DNA from: Streptococcus sp. WB01_FAA12
Lineage (GTDB): Bacteria; Bacillota; Bacilli; Lactobacillales; Streptococcaceae
DNA: 64,000 bases
Direction: 5' to 3'
NCBI RefSeq assembly: GCF_012843315.1
Contig: NZ_JABAEX010000001.1
Span: 558,001 to 622,000, forward strand
This document shows positions 8,504 to 17,201 of the stretch, piece after piece; within the stretch, counting starts at the first letter, position 1, and each line of letters starts with the position of its first letter. Below the pieces are notes generated by a model that was not told the origin of the DNA, made no database searches, and saw nothing but the letters and a program-made list of their open reading frames with translations. Made by a program: the position numbers and the translations under genes.

Positions 8504-9301
8504 CTAGATATGGTGGAAAGGATTGGTCGATGCCTGACTAGGCAAGATATCAATAGCCCAGCCCTTTTCTACCTTCCATTGAGTAAGGAGTTCAGCGATT
8601 TTTTCCACAAAAAGCACTTCGATATAATGTCCTGGATCCAATGCCAGCAAGCCATCAGACAACATATCCTGAGCTGTGTGGTAATAGATATCGCCAGTGA
8701 TGTAGACATCTGCCCCCTTTGCCAAAGCATCCTTATAGAAAGATTGACCGCTACCACCACAGATGGCCACTCTTGAAATAGGCTTCTGCAAATCACTCTC
8801 TTGATAATGCACCATTCGAAGGCTATCTAGACCAAAGACTTGCTTGACATGTTGGGCAAATTCCCCAAATGTCTGAGGCTGTATATTCCCAATACGACCA
8901 ATTCCACGTTCTAGGCCTGTTTCCTGCAGATAAGTCGTCTCCTCGATTCCTAGCATCTGACAGAACCAGTCATTGAGACCATTTTCAACAATGTCAATAT
9001 TGGTATGGCTGACATAAACTGCAATGTCATGCTTGATCAGGTCGATGTAAATCTGATTTTGCGGACGGTTGGCAACCAAGTCCTTGATGGGACGGAAAAT
9101 AGGCGCGTGCTTGACGATAATCAAGTCCACACCCTTTTCAATGGCCTCTGCCACCGTCTCTTCACGCATATCGAGGGCAACCATGACCCTTTGGATATCC
9201 TTGTCTAGAGTACCGATTTGCAGGCCACGACTGTCACCCTCCATTGAAAATTCCTGTGGGCAAAAGCCTTCATAAGCTTGTATTACTTCACTTGCTAGCA
9301 T
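8504..9301 (-). CDS. NIF3/DUF34-family metal-binding protein
   Basis: A 265-aa protein of the Nif3-like dinuclear-metal hydrolase family (GTP cyclohydrolase 1 type 2 homologue, YqfO-like, short form). The conserved metal-site pieces IVKHAPIF (near residue 63), VSHTNID (near 97) and the C-terminal [11 protein letters not shown] are visible. Its biochemical function is unsettled in bacteria. The start overlaps the end of trmK by 14 bp, so translation is coupled. The trmK-NIF3 pair is conserved through firmicutes. Confidence 0.9.
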   Translation of the reverse strand: MLASEVIQAYEGFCPQEFSMEGDSRGLQIGTLDKDIQRVMVALDMREETVAEAIEKGVDLIIVKHAPIFRPIKDLVANRPQNQIYIDLIKHDIAVYVSHTNIDIVENGLNDWFCQMLGIEETTYLQETGLERGIGRIGNIQPQTFGEFAQHVKQVFGLDSLRMVHYQESDLQKPISRVAICGGSGQSFYKDALAKGADVYITGDIYYHTAQDMLSDGLLALDPGHYIEVLFVEKIAELLTQWKVEKGWAIDILPSQASTNPFHHI

Positions 9302-9965
9302 GGAGCACCTCCTTGATGGCTTGAATTTTATCTACTAGAACTTGACGTTCCTCCAAATTTTTTTCTGGGATTTGACTGAGGGCAAACTCTAGCTTATCCG
9401 CTTCTTTTTGCCATTTTTGGATAAAGACTGGACTGACTTCTTTGGACAAGAAGGGGCCAAAGCGAACATCACTAGCTAATAGATTCATTTGTCCAGCTTC
9501 CACCACTAGAATTTCATAAAACTTGCCAGCTTCTTCTAGGATGCTTTCTGCTACAATCTGGAAACCGTGCTCTTGTAACCAGATGCGCAAGTCGTCTTCA
9601 CGATTATTGGGCTGGAGGATTAAACGTTCTACACTCGCAAGTTTATCCAATCCTTCTTCTAATATGGTCGCAATCAAACGCCCTCCCATACCAGCAATGG
9701 TGATGACCGACACTTGGTCTGCCTCTTCAAAGGCTGCCAAGCCATTGGCTAAACGGACTTGAATTTTCTCCTTTAGACCGTGAGCCTCAACATTTTTAAC
9801 CGCAGACTGGTAGGGACCTTCCACCACTTCCCCTGCAATAGCACTTTTGATTCGTCCTCTTTCAACCAAGTCGATTGGCAGATAAGCATGGTCACTCCCC
9901 ACATCTAGTAAAATGGCCCCCCGTGGCACAAAGGAAGCCACCAATTCTAATCTCTTTGAAATCAT
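9288..9965 (-). CDS. trmK: tRNA (adenine-22-N1)-methyltransferase
   Basis: A 225-aa class I SAM-dependent methyltransferase of the TrmK (YqfN) family, which methylates N1 of A22 in tRNA. Motif [16 protein letters not shown] (residues 19-33) and the catalytic-domain motifs ITIAGMGG and [10 protein letters not shown] are characteristic, followed by the C-terminal helical coiled-coil region. It begins the trmK-NIF3-DAO unit. Full length; start ATG at 9965. Confidence 0.94.
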   Translation of the reverse strand: MISKRLELVASFVPRGAILLDVGSDHAYLPIDLVERGRIKSAIAGEVVEGPYQSAVKNVEAHGLKEKIQVRLANGLAAFEEADQVSVITIAGMGGRLIATILEEGLDKLASVERLILQPNNREDDLRIWLQEHGFQIVAESILEEAGKFYEILVVEAGQMNLLASDVRFGPFLSKEVSPVFIQKWQKEADKLEFALSQIPEKNLEERQVLVDKIQAIKEVLHASK

Positions 9966-10032
9966 CTTCTCTCACTTTCCAAAACTCTATTACCTTTTAT
10001 TATACCATATTTCAGCTAGCAATCTTGCACCT

Positions 10033-10064
10033 AAAAAGACCGCAATTCACAGATTGCAGTCTTT
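10033..10064 (-). terminator. Rho-independent terminator after the P-type ATPase
   Basis: A 12-bp stem (10035-10046 with 10053-10064, one G-U pair) with a 6-nt loop, followed on the minus strand by TTTTTAGG. It begins 3 bp beyond the ATPase stop and isolates the trmK unit. Confidence 0.85.
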
Positions 10065-10066
10065 CT

Positions 10067-12403
10067 TTATTTTCTAGCTTGATAACGACTGGTTAAGATA
10101 AATATCACAGTAAAGACAGCCATCATGACAAGGTAAACAGGGAATGTTTGTACTGTAAGTGTCGAAATTTCAAGCAGTTTCTGGATTCTTGGGAAAAGAG
10201 CTGTAGCCAGGAAGCCTCCTACTGACCAAACAATCAAGAGAACACGCCAGAGGGTAAATGGCATGCAGGCTCTAAATACGGATAAGAAACCGATAGACCC
10301 AAGGAGATAATAGAGGAGAGTTGAGATTTCTAACTCAGACCAACCTTGACTCGCTCCAAATATTTTCACAAAGAGAACGCTGAACACAACCATAAGTGCA
10401 CTTGGTAGGGCACGAAGCATGGATCTTCTGAGGAAGTTTGGCTCAACAGGTTTGATATTTCGCTCAAAAGTTAGAACAAATGGTGGGAAACCTTCCACGA
10501 ACTGGTCAATCATGGTAATCTGGATCGGAATGAAAGGGAAAATCAAGATCCATTCAGACCGTCCCAGAAGAACACTGGCGATACAGATGACTGCGAGCAA
10601 GAAGGAATAGATGGTCTTTATCAAGAAAATCGGAGCGATGTGGGCAATGTTATTGACCACGCGACGACCTTCAAAGAGAATCTCAGGAACATCATTAAAG
10701 TCTGAGTTCAAGAGAACCAAATTGGCAATTTGACGCGTCGCTGGATCTCCCTCAGCCATCACGATAGAACAATCCGCCTCACGAAGGGCCAGGATATCAT
10801 TGACTCCGTCCCCTGTCATTGCTGTTGTATGCCCTGCTTTTTTCAGCGTTTGGATGATGAGTTTCTTTTGATGAGGGGAAACCCGTCCGAAAATGGCTGT
10901 TTCCTCAGCCTTGGCCATCAATTCCTCATCCGTGATTTTTGAGCAATCAACATAGCTTTGATAGTCTGCAAAGCCAGCTTTCTGGGCAATGCTGGATACA
11001 GTGACAGGATTGTCCCCAGAGATAATCTTGAGTCCCACTTCCTGGGAACGGAGGTAGTCTAGTGTCTCAGCTGCTCCTTCTCGAATGGGGTCCAAAATCT
11101 CCAGCAAGGCTAGAGCCTGAATATCAGATGGTTTCTGTGGTTTGTGATGATCTAGTTTTTCCTGACTGAGAGCCAAGACCAAGACACGTGATCCTCTCTC
11201 CAAGGCCTCTCTAGCTTCAGGGACTTCATTTTCCAGCAACATCTCAGGTGCACCTAAGAAAATCGTTCCCAAACCTTCCAACTCCATAGCTCCCCACTTG
11301 CGGTCGCTGGAGAAAGGAAGATTAGAAAGCATAGGGTAGGCAACCTCTCCTTGGAAACGCTGGCGAATGGCTTGGGCTGTTGGATTTTTATCCTCACTAT
11401 GGGCCATATAGCTGGTCAGAATGCTGGCAATAGTCTCTTCACCATACGTTTCCGTCAAAGGAAGAACCGCCTCCACCTGCATCTTTCCTTGAGTGATAGT
11501 TCCCGTCTTGTCCAGACAGAGCATATCCACGCGCGCCAAGGTCTCAACAGAGTACATCTCCTGAACCAAGACCTTTTTCAAGCCCAGCTTGATCACCGCA
11601 GTCAAGAGTGAAGTAATGGTCAAAAGGGCAATTCCCTTAGGCAACATTCCCAAAAGGGCTGTCGAAGAATTTACAACAGATGACTTGAGAGGCAAGCCTT
11701 TTAAAATCAAGGCTTCTAGCAAGAGAGCCAGACCAAAGGGAATGATAATCTTCCCAGTAAAACCTGCTAGCTTGTCCAGCGATTTCATGATACGAGAGTT
11801 GATCGGTTTAACGGTCTTGGCTTCCAGCATGAGTTTGGAAGCATAGTTTTCTGCCCCGACATGATGGACACGAGCCAAAACTGACCCACTGGCTAAGAAA
11901 CTTCCAGACAAAAGCAAGGCTTCAACTTCCTTTTGCACCAAATCACTCTCACCCGTCAACATAGCTTCATTGACTTCCGCAAAGCCTTCCAGAACCAGAG
12001 CATCACTAGGAATCTGTTCTCCCGCAGACAAACGAATGACATCTCCTAGAACCAATTCTTCTGGATTGATGGCAATTTCCTGACCATCACGGATGGTTTT
12101 GACCTTTTCCTTGGTCATGAGATTGAGCTTGTCCACCATGTGTTTGGCCCGTAGCTCGGTCACAATTCCAGAAAAAGCGTTAAAGCAGATAACAGCAAAG
12201 AAGACCAAATTGCTCCAAGCCTGCACAAAAGCTAGCGCCAAAGCAATGGCAAAGTTTAACGCGTTAAAAAGTGTAAAAACATTTCGTTTAATGATTTGCC
12301 AAGTACTGGTACTGGCCGATGCGGTAAAGTCATTGACCAAACCTTGAGCCTGTCTTTCCTTGACTTCTCTTTGGGTTAATCCCATTATCATATTTTTATC
12401 CAT
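10067..12403 (-). CDS. P-type cation-transporting ATPase, substrate unknown
   Basis: About 778 aa, an E1-E2 ion pump in the plasma membrane. Two N-terminal membrane helices are followed by the actuator domain with TGES (near 151), the phosphorylation motif DKTGT (Asp near 298) and the hinge GDGVND, then C-terminal membrane helices. The fourth helix carries PKG where Ca2+, Mg2+ and K+ pumps usually have PEGL, so the ion cannot be inferred. The family looks like a functionally uncharacterised P-type group found in streptococci. ATG at 12403 is preferred: an extended -10 TGATATGAT (12411-12419) lies just upstream, so the message may be leaderless. A later in-frame ATG (residue 5) is possible. 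Confidence 0.88.
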   Translation of the reverse strand: MDKNMIMGLTQREVKERQAQGLVNDFTASASTSTWQIIKRNVFTLFNALNFAIALALAFVQAWSNLVFFAVICFNAFSGIVTELRAKHMVDKLNLMTKEKVKTIRDGQEIAINPEELVLGDVIRLSAGEQIPSDALVLEGFAEVNEAMLTGESDLVQKEVEALLLSGSFLASGSVLARVHHVGAENYASKLMLEAKTVKPINSRIMKSLDKLAGFTGKIIIPFGLALLLEALILKGLPLKSSVVNSSTALLGMLPKGIALLTITSLLTAVIKLGLKKVLVQEMYSVETLARVDMLCLDKTGTITQGKMQVEAVLPLTETYGEETIASILTSYMAHSEDKNPTAQAIRQRFQGEVAYPMLSNLPFSSDRKWGAMELEGLGTIFLGAPEMLLENEVPEAREALERGSRVLVLALSQEKLDHHKPQKPSDIQALALLEILDPIREGAAETLDYLRSQEVGLKIISGDNPVTVSSIAQKAGFADYQSYVDCSKITDEELMAKAEETAIFGRVSPHQKKLIIQTLKKAGHTTAMTGDGVNDILALREADCSIVMAEGDPATRQIANLVLLNSDFNDVPEILFEGRRVVNNIAHIAPIFLIKTIYSFLLAVICIASVLLGRSEWILIFPFIPIQITMIDQFVEGFPPFVLTFERNIKPVEPNFLRRSMLRALPSALMVVFSVLFVKIFGASQGWSELEISTLLYYLLGSIGFLSVFRACMPFTLWRVLLIVWSVGGFLATALFPRIQKLLEISTLTVQTFPVYLVMMAVFTVIFILTSRYQARK

Positions 12404-12476
12404 AAATTCTATCATATCATTTTTTTTAAAAGAATTCTAATCCCATCTAAAACTGTTGGCTGATAACTGAAAAAGT

Positions 12477-12505
12477 TTGCCAGCAGTCTTTTGATAAGGT
12501 ATAAT
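12477..12505 (+). promoter_or_regulatory. Sigma-A promoter of plsC
   Basis: The -35 TTGCCA (12477-12482), a 17-bp spacer and a perfect -10 TATAAT (12500-12505). A start near 12512 gives a leader of about 24 nt that carries the GAAGGAG Shine-Dalgarno. The promoter diverges from the P-type ATPase gene. Confidence 0.75.
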
Positions 12506-12535
12506 AATAACAGCAATACAATCGAAGGAGATCTC

Positions 12536-13285
12536 ATGTTTTATACTTATTTGCGTGGACTAGTCATGCTGATCTTGTGGTCCATCAATGGCAATGCCCA
12601 CTATCACAATACTGATAAAATCCCTAGTCAAGATGAAAACTATATCCTCGTCGCACCTCATCGTACCTGGTGGGATCCTGTTTACATGGCCTTTGCAACC
12701 AAGCCAAAACAGTTCATCTTTATGGCCAAAAAAGAACTGTTTAACAACCGCATCTTTGGCTGGTGGATCCGTATGTGTGGCGCCTTTCCTATTGACCGAG
12801 AAAAACCTAGCGCTTCTGCTATCAAATACCCTATCAATGTCCTCAAAAAAAGTGACCGCTCTCTCATCATGTTCCCAAGTGGAAGCCGTCACTCAAATGA
12901 TGTCAAGGGGGGCGTAGCCTTGATTGCCAAAATGGCCAAGGTCCGTATCATGCCGGTCACCTACACCGGTCCCATGACCTTGAAGGGATTGGTCAGCCGT
13001 GAACGTGTGGATATGAACTTTGGAAATCCTATCGATATCTCAGACATCAAGAAAATGAATGATGAAGGGATTGAAATGGTTGCAGACCGTATCCAAGCAG
13101 AATTCCAACGTTTAGACCAAGAAACTAAGCAGTGGCACAATGATAAAAAACCAAATCCACTCTGGTGGTTTGTCCGTATCCCTGCCCTCTTCCTTGCAGT
13201 GATTGTTGGTATCCTAACGATTATCTTTACCTTCATCGCAAGCTTTATCTGGAATCCAGATAAGAAGAGAGAGTCTCTTGGTTAA
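12536..13285 (+). CDS. plsC: 1-acyl-sn-glycerol-3-phosphate acyltransferase
   Basis: A 249-aa membrane enzyme that adds the second acyl chain to lysophosphatidic acid in phospholipid synthesis. The acyltransferase motif HRTWWD (His42 to Asp47, H-X4-D) is followed by FPIDRE, the MFPSGSRHS block and the MPVTYTG block in order. N-terminal hydrophobic segment (5-18) and a C-terminal membrane helix (about 218-240). ATG at 12536 is chosen for its GAAGGAG Shine-Dalgarno six bases upstream; an earlier in-frame TTG lies in the promoter. Encoded alone on the plus strand. Confidence 0.95.
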   Translation: MFYTYLRGLVMLILWSINGNAHYHNTDKIPSQDENYILVAPHRTWWDPVYMAFATKPKQFIFMAKKELFNNRIFGWWIRMCGAFPIDREKPSASAIKYPINVLKKSDRSLIMFPSGSRHSNDVKGGVALIAKMAKVRIMPVTYTGPMTLKGLVSRERVDMNFGNPIDISDIKKMNDEGIEMVADRIQAEFQRLDQETKQWHNDKKPNPLWWFVRIPALFLAVIVGILTIIFTFIASFIWNPDKKRESLG

Positions 13286-13295
13286 AAAATACAAT

Positions 13296-13329
13296 TATCC
13301 CTTGGCTTTTACCAAGGGATATTTCTTTT
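13296..13329 (+). terminator. Terminator between convergent plsC and esterase genes
   Basis: A 10-bp perfect stem (TATCCCTTGG / CCAAGGGATA) with a 6-nt loop and TTTCTTTT downstream on the plus strand. On the minus strand the hairpin is followed by ATTGTATTTTTT, so it may serve both convergent genes. Confidence 0.85.
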
Positions 13330-14020
13330 ATGCAATTTCCCATTTTTGGGCCAACCAGCTGGAAAAGACTAGAAATCGTTCAGCCACTTGCTCATGATGC
13401 CCATAGGGATCAAAGACAAACTGACTAGTCGGATAACGTTTCTGAAGACTAGTATGGATCTGCTCAGCATAGACTGGTGCTTGAGCCAAGCGATTGGTAT
13501 GATGGGCTCCTTCTGTTTGACCATTCTGTAAATACAGCAAACAATCTAGATTTCTCACATTTTCATCCTTGCAATAAGTCGTAAAATCAGGATACCAAAA
13601 GGAGCCACAGATAGAGAAGATACAGGAGACCTTGTCAAAATGGAAAAGACTGTATACTGCTGTCAAACCACCTAGTGAGTAACCTCCATAGGCAAAGCGA
13701 TTTTTGTCCAGACGATAAAGCGACTGCAACTTGTCTAAAAGACCTCCAAATAAATGACCATGATAGGCGTTTGCCTGACCACCAAAATCTGGAGCCCCCT
13801 CTCTCAGAGCAAATGCCTTCCATGGAGTGTAGTCATCTAGGCGATTTTTAGAGGTCAAACCCACTAAAATCACAGATTCTGAAAGGGAGGATAGGAAATC
13901 CAAGTTTCCATCATTCAAGAGAATAACTGGATAGGTTTGATTGGGATCATAGGTCGAAGGAAGGCTGATCTTGACTTGGATCCCTTCCCAATCAAACTCA
14001 TTATTTATTGATAAAGTCAT
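13328..14020 (-). CDS. Putative alpha/beta-hydrolase esterase (siderophore-esterase-like)
   Basis: A 230-aa esterase of the putative-esterase (Fes/IroE/esterase D) family without signal peptide. The nucleophile elbow GYSLGG places Ser115; a late GHHEQV near residue 213 supplies the likely catalytic His. ATG at 14020 overlaps the end of the upstream lipoprotein gene by 20 bp; a longer frame starts from a TTG without a ribosome-binding site. It is the last gene of a four-gene unit with a FecCD-type ABC importer. In such operons this esterase class usually opens an imported ferric siderophore to release iron. That role is inferred from context only. Confidence 0.75.
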   Translation of the reverse strand: MTLSINNEFDWEGIQVKISLPSTYDPNQTYPVILLNDGNLDFLSSLSESVILVGLTSKNRLDDYTPWKAFALREGAPDFGGQANAYHGHLFGGLLDKLQSLYRLDKNRFAYGGYSLGGLTAVYSLFHFDKVSCIFSICGSFWYPDFTTYCKDENVRNLDCLLYLQNGQTEGAHHTNRLAQAPVYAEQIHTSLQKRYPTSQFVFDPYGHHEQVAERFLVFSSWLAQKWEIA

Positions 14021-15011
14021 TGATTTTCTCAAGGGAATCAATCACTGCTGGACCATAGTCCATCAACTCATCGTAAGAAATGGTCATGATTTTTTGATTC
14101 TTAATTGCAGGAACGTTTTCCAAAACTTCATTTGCCTTCATCAACTCTACTGCGTTGGCATCCAATTTTTTATTGCGGTCGCTGGTTACATAGATAATCA
14201 ATTCAGGATCCATTGACACGAGATTTTCCAAGGTCAAGCCTGATGTTCCCGTTGCGACATTGGTATAACCAAGTTGATTTAGTAGGCTTTCTTGCAAAGC
14301 AGACTTGTAAGCACCAAAGGTTTCATCGTTATAAGCAACCATAATCAAAGCTTTTTTCTTTTCACCTTGGCTTGTTGGGTTTGCTTTCTTAACAGCGTCA
14401 ATTTTAGCTTGTAACTGGGCTGCGTATTCATTAGCCTTGTCCTGAACATTGAAAATCATTCCAAGATTTTTAACGTCTTCTACAATATTTCCCAAATCTT
14501 GCTGAATCGTTGAGAGAGAAGCTTTTTGTGTATAGACTGGGATTTTATTTTCATTCCAAGTGCTAACTGTCCCCAAGGATTTTTCAGAAAACATCATGTT
14601 TCGACCCATCACAGCATCTGGCTCATAAGAAAGGACTGTCTCTTGTGAGACTGTTTTTTTATCTCCGATTTGAGGAATAGTCGCAATTGCGTCCTTGTAT
14701 TTACCTGTTACGGCATTATCAGGGTTGAGCATGCCAGCAATTTTATCCTTCAACCCTAACTCCAATAAGATTTCAGTGGTTGACAGATTGTTGGTGATAA
14801 CTTTTTCAGGGGCCTTTTCAAAAACTTGTTCTACTTCATTTCCCTTAGCATCATAGGTTTTGACCGTTAGTGGATAAGTCGTCTCTGTGCTCGCCTTTTG
14901 ACTTGTTTCTGTGCTAGATTGTGTGGTTGCTTTTTCTGTAGTAGTATTGCCACAAGCTGCCATCGTTAATGTTGCTACTGTTACGAGTAAAATGCTTAGT
15001 GTTTTTTTCAT
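14001..15011 (-). CDS. Iron-siderophore/cobalamin-type ABC transporter substrate-binding lipoprotein
   Basis: A 336-aa lipoprotein: signal peptide of 19 residues with lipobox MAAC (Cys20), a Ser/Thr-rich linker (21-45), then a FecB/BtuF-type periplasmic-binding fold (Peripla_BP_2) with VITNNLSTTEILLELGL and ISYEPD-like features (SYEPDAVM near 128). It would capture ligand outside the membrane for the FecCD permease encoded two genes upstream. The ligand (ferric siderophore, haem or corrinoid) is not determinable from sequence; the adjacent esterase favours a siderophore. Confidence 0.88.
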   Translation of the reverse strand: MKKTLSILLVTVATLTMAACGNTTTEKATTQSSTETSQKASTETTYPLTVKTYDAKGNEVEQVFEKAPEKVITNNLSTTEILLELGLKDKIAGMLNPDNAVTGKYKDAIATIPQIGDKKTVSQETVLSYEPDAVMGRNMMFSEKSLGTVSTWNENKIPVYTQKASLSTIQQDLGNIVEDVKNLGMIFNVQDKANEYAAQLQAKIDAVKKANPTSQGEKKKALIMVAYNDETFGAYKSALQESLLNQLGYTNVATGTSGLTLENLVSMDPELIIYVTSDRNKKLDANAVELMKANEVLENVPAIKNQKIMTISYDELMDYGPAVIDSLEKINDFINK

Positions 15012-15030
15012 TTTGTTTTCCTTTTCATTC

Positions 15031-15786
15031 TTATAAATAGTGAATCATGGCTTGCTGATCCTCGGTCCAAGTAACCTGACTTTGAACTCCGTATACAGTT
15101 TGCAATGACTCAGGGGTAATAGTCTCCTTTGGAGTCCCTTGGTAAAGGATTTCCCCCTCTTTCATCAGATAGAGATAATCCGAATAGCGACAAGCAAGTT
15201 GAATATCATGTAGGACAGCTAAAACATTGACCTTGAGATTCTTCACAATGGCCAACAAGTCTAGCTGATACTTAATATCCAGGTGATTGGTTGGTTCGTC
15301 TAGGAGCAAGAGAGTCGGTTCTTGCGCCAAGGCGCGGGCTAATAAGACTCGTTGTTTCTCCCCCCCTGACAGAGACGAATAGAGACGAGTTTTCTTCTCA
15401 AGCATATCCACCTTGACGAGAGCATCTTGAACGTGGGCATAATCTCTTTCCTTTTCCTTCTGTAAAAAAGAGAGGTGGGGAGTTCTTCCCAGCAAGACGA
15501 TTTCCTCAACTGTACAATCAAACTGCAATTGATTAAACTGGGTTACAACTGCCATTTGCTTGGCTGTTTCTTTGAGTGACCAATGCTCCAGTGGCTTTCC
15601 ATCTAGGCTTATCAAGCCTTTGTCCGCCTTTTCCTGACGATAGAGGAGTTTAAGCAGACTGGTTTTTCCACTTCCATTTGGTCCTAGTATCGTGTGAAAT
15701 TGATGCCCTTCAACCTTAAGAGAAACTCCTTTTAAGATTTTTTTCTCTCCTAGTCCAAAGTGGACATCCTGACAAATCAAGTCCAT
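15031..15786 (-). CDS. Iron-siderophore-type ABC transporter ATP-binding protein
   Basis: A 251-aa FecE/FepC/BtuD-type ATPase energising uptake. Walker A GPNGSGKT at 35-42, signature LSGGEKQRV near 137, Walker B LLLLDEPTNHLD near 158 and the switch His in VLHD near 190 are intact. It begins one base after the permease stop and is 19 bp upstream of the lipoprotein gene, so all four genes form one transcript. Confidence 0.94.
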   Translation of the reverse strand: MDLICQDVHFGLGEKKILKGVSLKVEGHQFHTILGPNGSGKTSLLKLLYRQEKADKGLISLDGKPLEHWSLKETAKQMAVVTQFNQLQFDCTVEEIVLLGRTPHLSFLQKEKERDYAHVQDALVKVDMLEKKTRLYSSLSGGEKQRVLLARALAQEPTLLLLDEPTNHLDIKYQLDLLAIVKNLKVNVLAVLHDIQLACRYSDYLYLMKEGEILYQGTPKETITPESLQTVYGVQSQVTWTEDQQAMIHYL

Positions 15787-15787
15787 A

Positions 15788-16834
15788 TCAGGCCCTCACC
15801 TCCCTTCGCCTACCTCCAACAATGTAGATAAAGAAGGGAGCACCTACTAAGGCTGTGAAAATACCAATAGGCAACTCAGCATTTGGAATGATGATACGGG
15901 AGAGTACATCTGCCCAGATGACAAAGAGGGCACCCAGCAAGGTCGCAACAGGAAAAAGCCTCCTGTAATTCGTTCCTACTAACCCTCGAGCTAAGTGAGG
16001 AGTAATCAGTCCAACAAAGCCAATAATCCCACAGGTTGCCACTAAGACTGCTGTCAGCACAGCCACCATTGTCACATAAAGATACCAATAAAAGCGTAAG
16101 GGAATTCCCAAAGTTAAAGCAGCCTCATCTCCCATCATCATCGCATTGAAAACACGATACTGAGTAGAGAAAAATAGAAAGGCCATTCCAACTACTATAG
16201 TTGGCAGGACTAAGTCAGACCATGTAGTTCCGGCAAGCGAGCCCATGGTCCAAAACTTAATGGTCATCACACTGTCAGCATTAGCGCCAACTGAGATAAT
16301 AAAGTTGGAAAAAGCCAGAAAAAGAGCATTGACCACCGTTCCTGATAAGATCAGACTAGAAGTCGTCATCCTTCCCTGCATAGAGGCAATGATGAGGACA
16401 GCAATTGTTGCCAAAATAGCTCCAAGAAAAGCTCCAAGGCTAATCATCACTTTTAAACCAAGAATGATGCTTAAGGTTGCTCCTAGAGTTGCACCTGCAG
16501 AGATTCCTAAGATATAGGGCTCAGCGATGGGGTTGTTCACCGTGGACTGCATCACGCTACCACACATAGAAAGACCAGCCCCTACTATCAAGCCTAACAA
16601 TACTCTGGGGACTCTCATGTTCCATACAATGGCAAGAGTAGACTTGGAAACCTCTCCTATCTCAAGAGGAAAACCCAACCTGCTCAAAATAATTCGATAG
16701 GTATCTCCTAGATCAATTGCAACGGATCCCATAGAAACAGCCAGAAAGAGCGAAATCCCTAAAACAGCTAGCAAAATACCCAAAAACAACACAAATTGCA
16801 GGTCCCTTCGGCTTCCAGAAAATTTGGAAAGCAT
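15788..16834 (-). CDS. FecCD-family ABC transporter permease
   Basis: A 348-aa polytopic membrane protein of the FecCD/BtuC family (about nine to ten helices), with the typical RVPRVLLGLIVGAGLSMCG and the cytoplasmic coupling region GFVGLITPHLAR. A single permease gene implies a homodimer. First gene of the unit, with an AAAGGAGG Shine-Dalgarno and a good promoter upstream. In pneumococcal genomes I do not recall this operon between plsC and rpsO; it looks accessory at this site. Confidence 0.93.
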   Translation of the reverse strand: MLSKFSGSRRDLQFVLFLGILLAVLGISLFLAVSMGSVAIDLGDTYRIILSRLGFPLEIGEVSKSTLAIVWNMRVPRVLLGLIVGAGLSMCGSVMQSTVNNPIAEPYILGISAGATLGATLSIILGLKVMISLGAFLGAILATIAVLIIASMQGRMTTSSLILSGTVVNALFLAFSNFIISVGANADSVMTIKFWTMGSLAGTTWSDLVLPTIVVGMAFLFFSTQYRVFNAMMMGDEAALTLGIPLRFYWYLYVTMVAVLTAVLVATCGIIGFVGLITPHLARGLVGTNYRRLFPVATLLGALFVIWADVLSRIIIPNAELPIGIFTALVGAPFFIYIVGGRRREVRA

Positions 16835-16883
16835 GCAAACCTCCTTTGATAGAATCTTAAAAATTTAGAAAATTCTCATAAAA

Positions 16884-16912
16884 AGTATACCATATTTCTA
16901 TTAGATGAACAA
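16884..16912 (-). promoter_or_regulatory. Promoter of the iron/siderophore uptake operon
   Basis: On the minus strand the -35 TTGTTC (16907-16912), a 17-bp spacer and the -10 TATACT (16884-16889). The leader to the permease ATG is about 45 nt, very A/T-rich, and contains TGAGAATTTTCT-like symmetry that could be an operator. I cannot match it to a Fur, MntR or PerR consensus. Confidence 0.6.
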
Positions 16913-16930
16913 GGATAGAGACAAATATAG

Positions 16931-16956
16931 AAAAAGCCCTTTGAAATCAGAGAGCC
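16931..16956 (-). terminator. Degenerate second copy of the rpsO terminator
   Basis: AGCCCTTTGAAATCAGAGAG at 16935 is a near-copy of the hairpin at 17072, with the stem weakened by two changes but the T-run kept on the minus strand. With the hairpins at 16984 and 17065 it makes three terminator-like structures in a row between rpsO and the iron operon. Confidence 0.5.
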
Positions 16957-16983
16957 AATTTGAGCTCGGGCTAAAATCCATAC

Positions 16984-17016
16984 AAAAGAAAAAAGCTACC
17001 CAATTTAGAGTAGCTT
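16984..17016 (-). terminator. Rho-independent terminator
   Basis: A 7-bp perfect stem AAGCTAC/GTAGCTT with a 10-nt loop, followed on the minus strand by TTTTTTCTTTTG. It lies in the rpsO-iron operon gap (16835-17201), which holds no gene. Confidence 0.75.
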
Positions 17017-17064
17017 CATTATCAAGATATGCTCAATTGAACACGGCCTAAGCAAGCGGATAAA

Positions 17065-17095
17065 AACAAAAAGCCCTCTGAAATCAGAGAGCTTT
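17065..17095 (-). terminator. Main rpsO terminator
   Basis: The stem AAAGCTCTCTGA/TCAGAGGGCTTT on the minus strand has one G-U pair and ends in TTTGTTTTTA. It lies about 105 bp beyond the rpsO stop, after a structured element. Confidence 0.8.
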
Positions 17096-17098
17096 ATT

Positions 17099-17200
17099 CT
17101 TGCTGGATAAAACGTTTATAGACTAGGCGACAAGCCGAAGATTGTACTGATGGTACATCGAGGCGAAGGCAACGAAGTATAGAAACGTTTTAGACGCAAG
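17099..17200. repeat. 102-bp structured element with terminal inverted repeats, between rpsO and its terminator
   Basis: The ends form imperfect inverted repeats of about 24 bp (17099-17123 and 17177-17200; CTTGC, then AAAACGTTT, then TA-AC shared). The interior contains a second nested hairpin built on TGTAC/GTACA around 17145-17156 and GGCGA-rich strands. It begins one base from the rpsO stop codon. The architecture resembles a small non-autonomous repeat (MITE-like) or a structured 3' UTR. I do not recognise it as BOX, RUP or SPRITE. Confidence 0.5.
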
Positions 17201-17201
17201 A

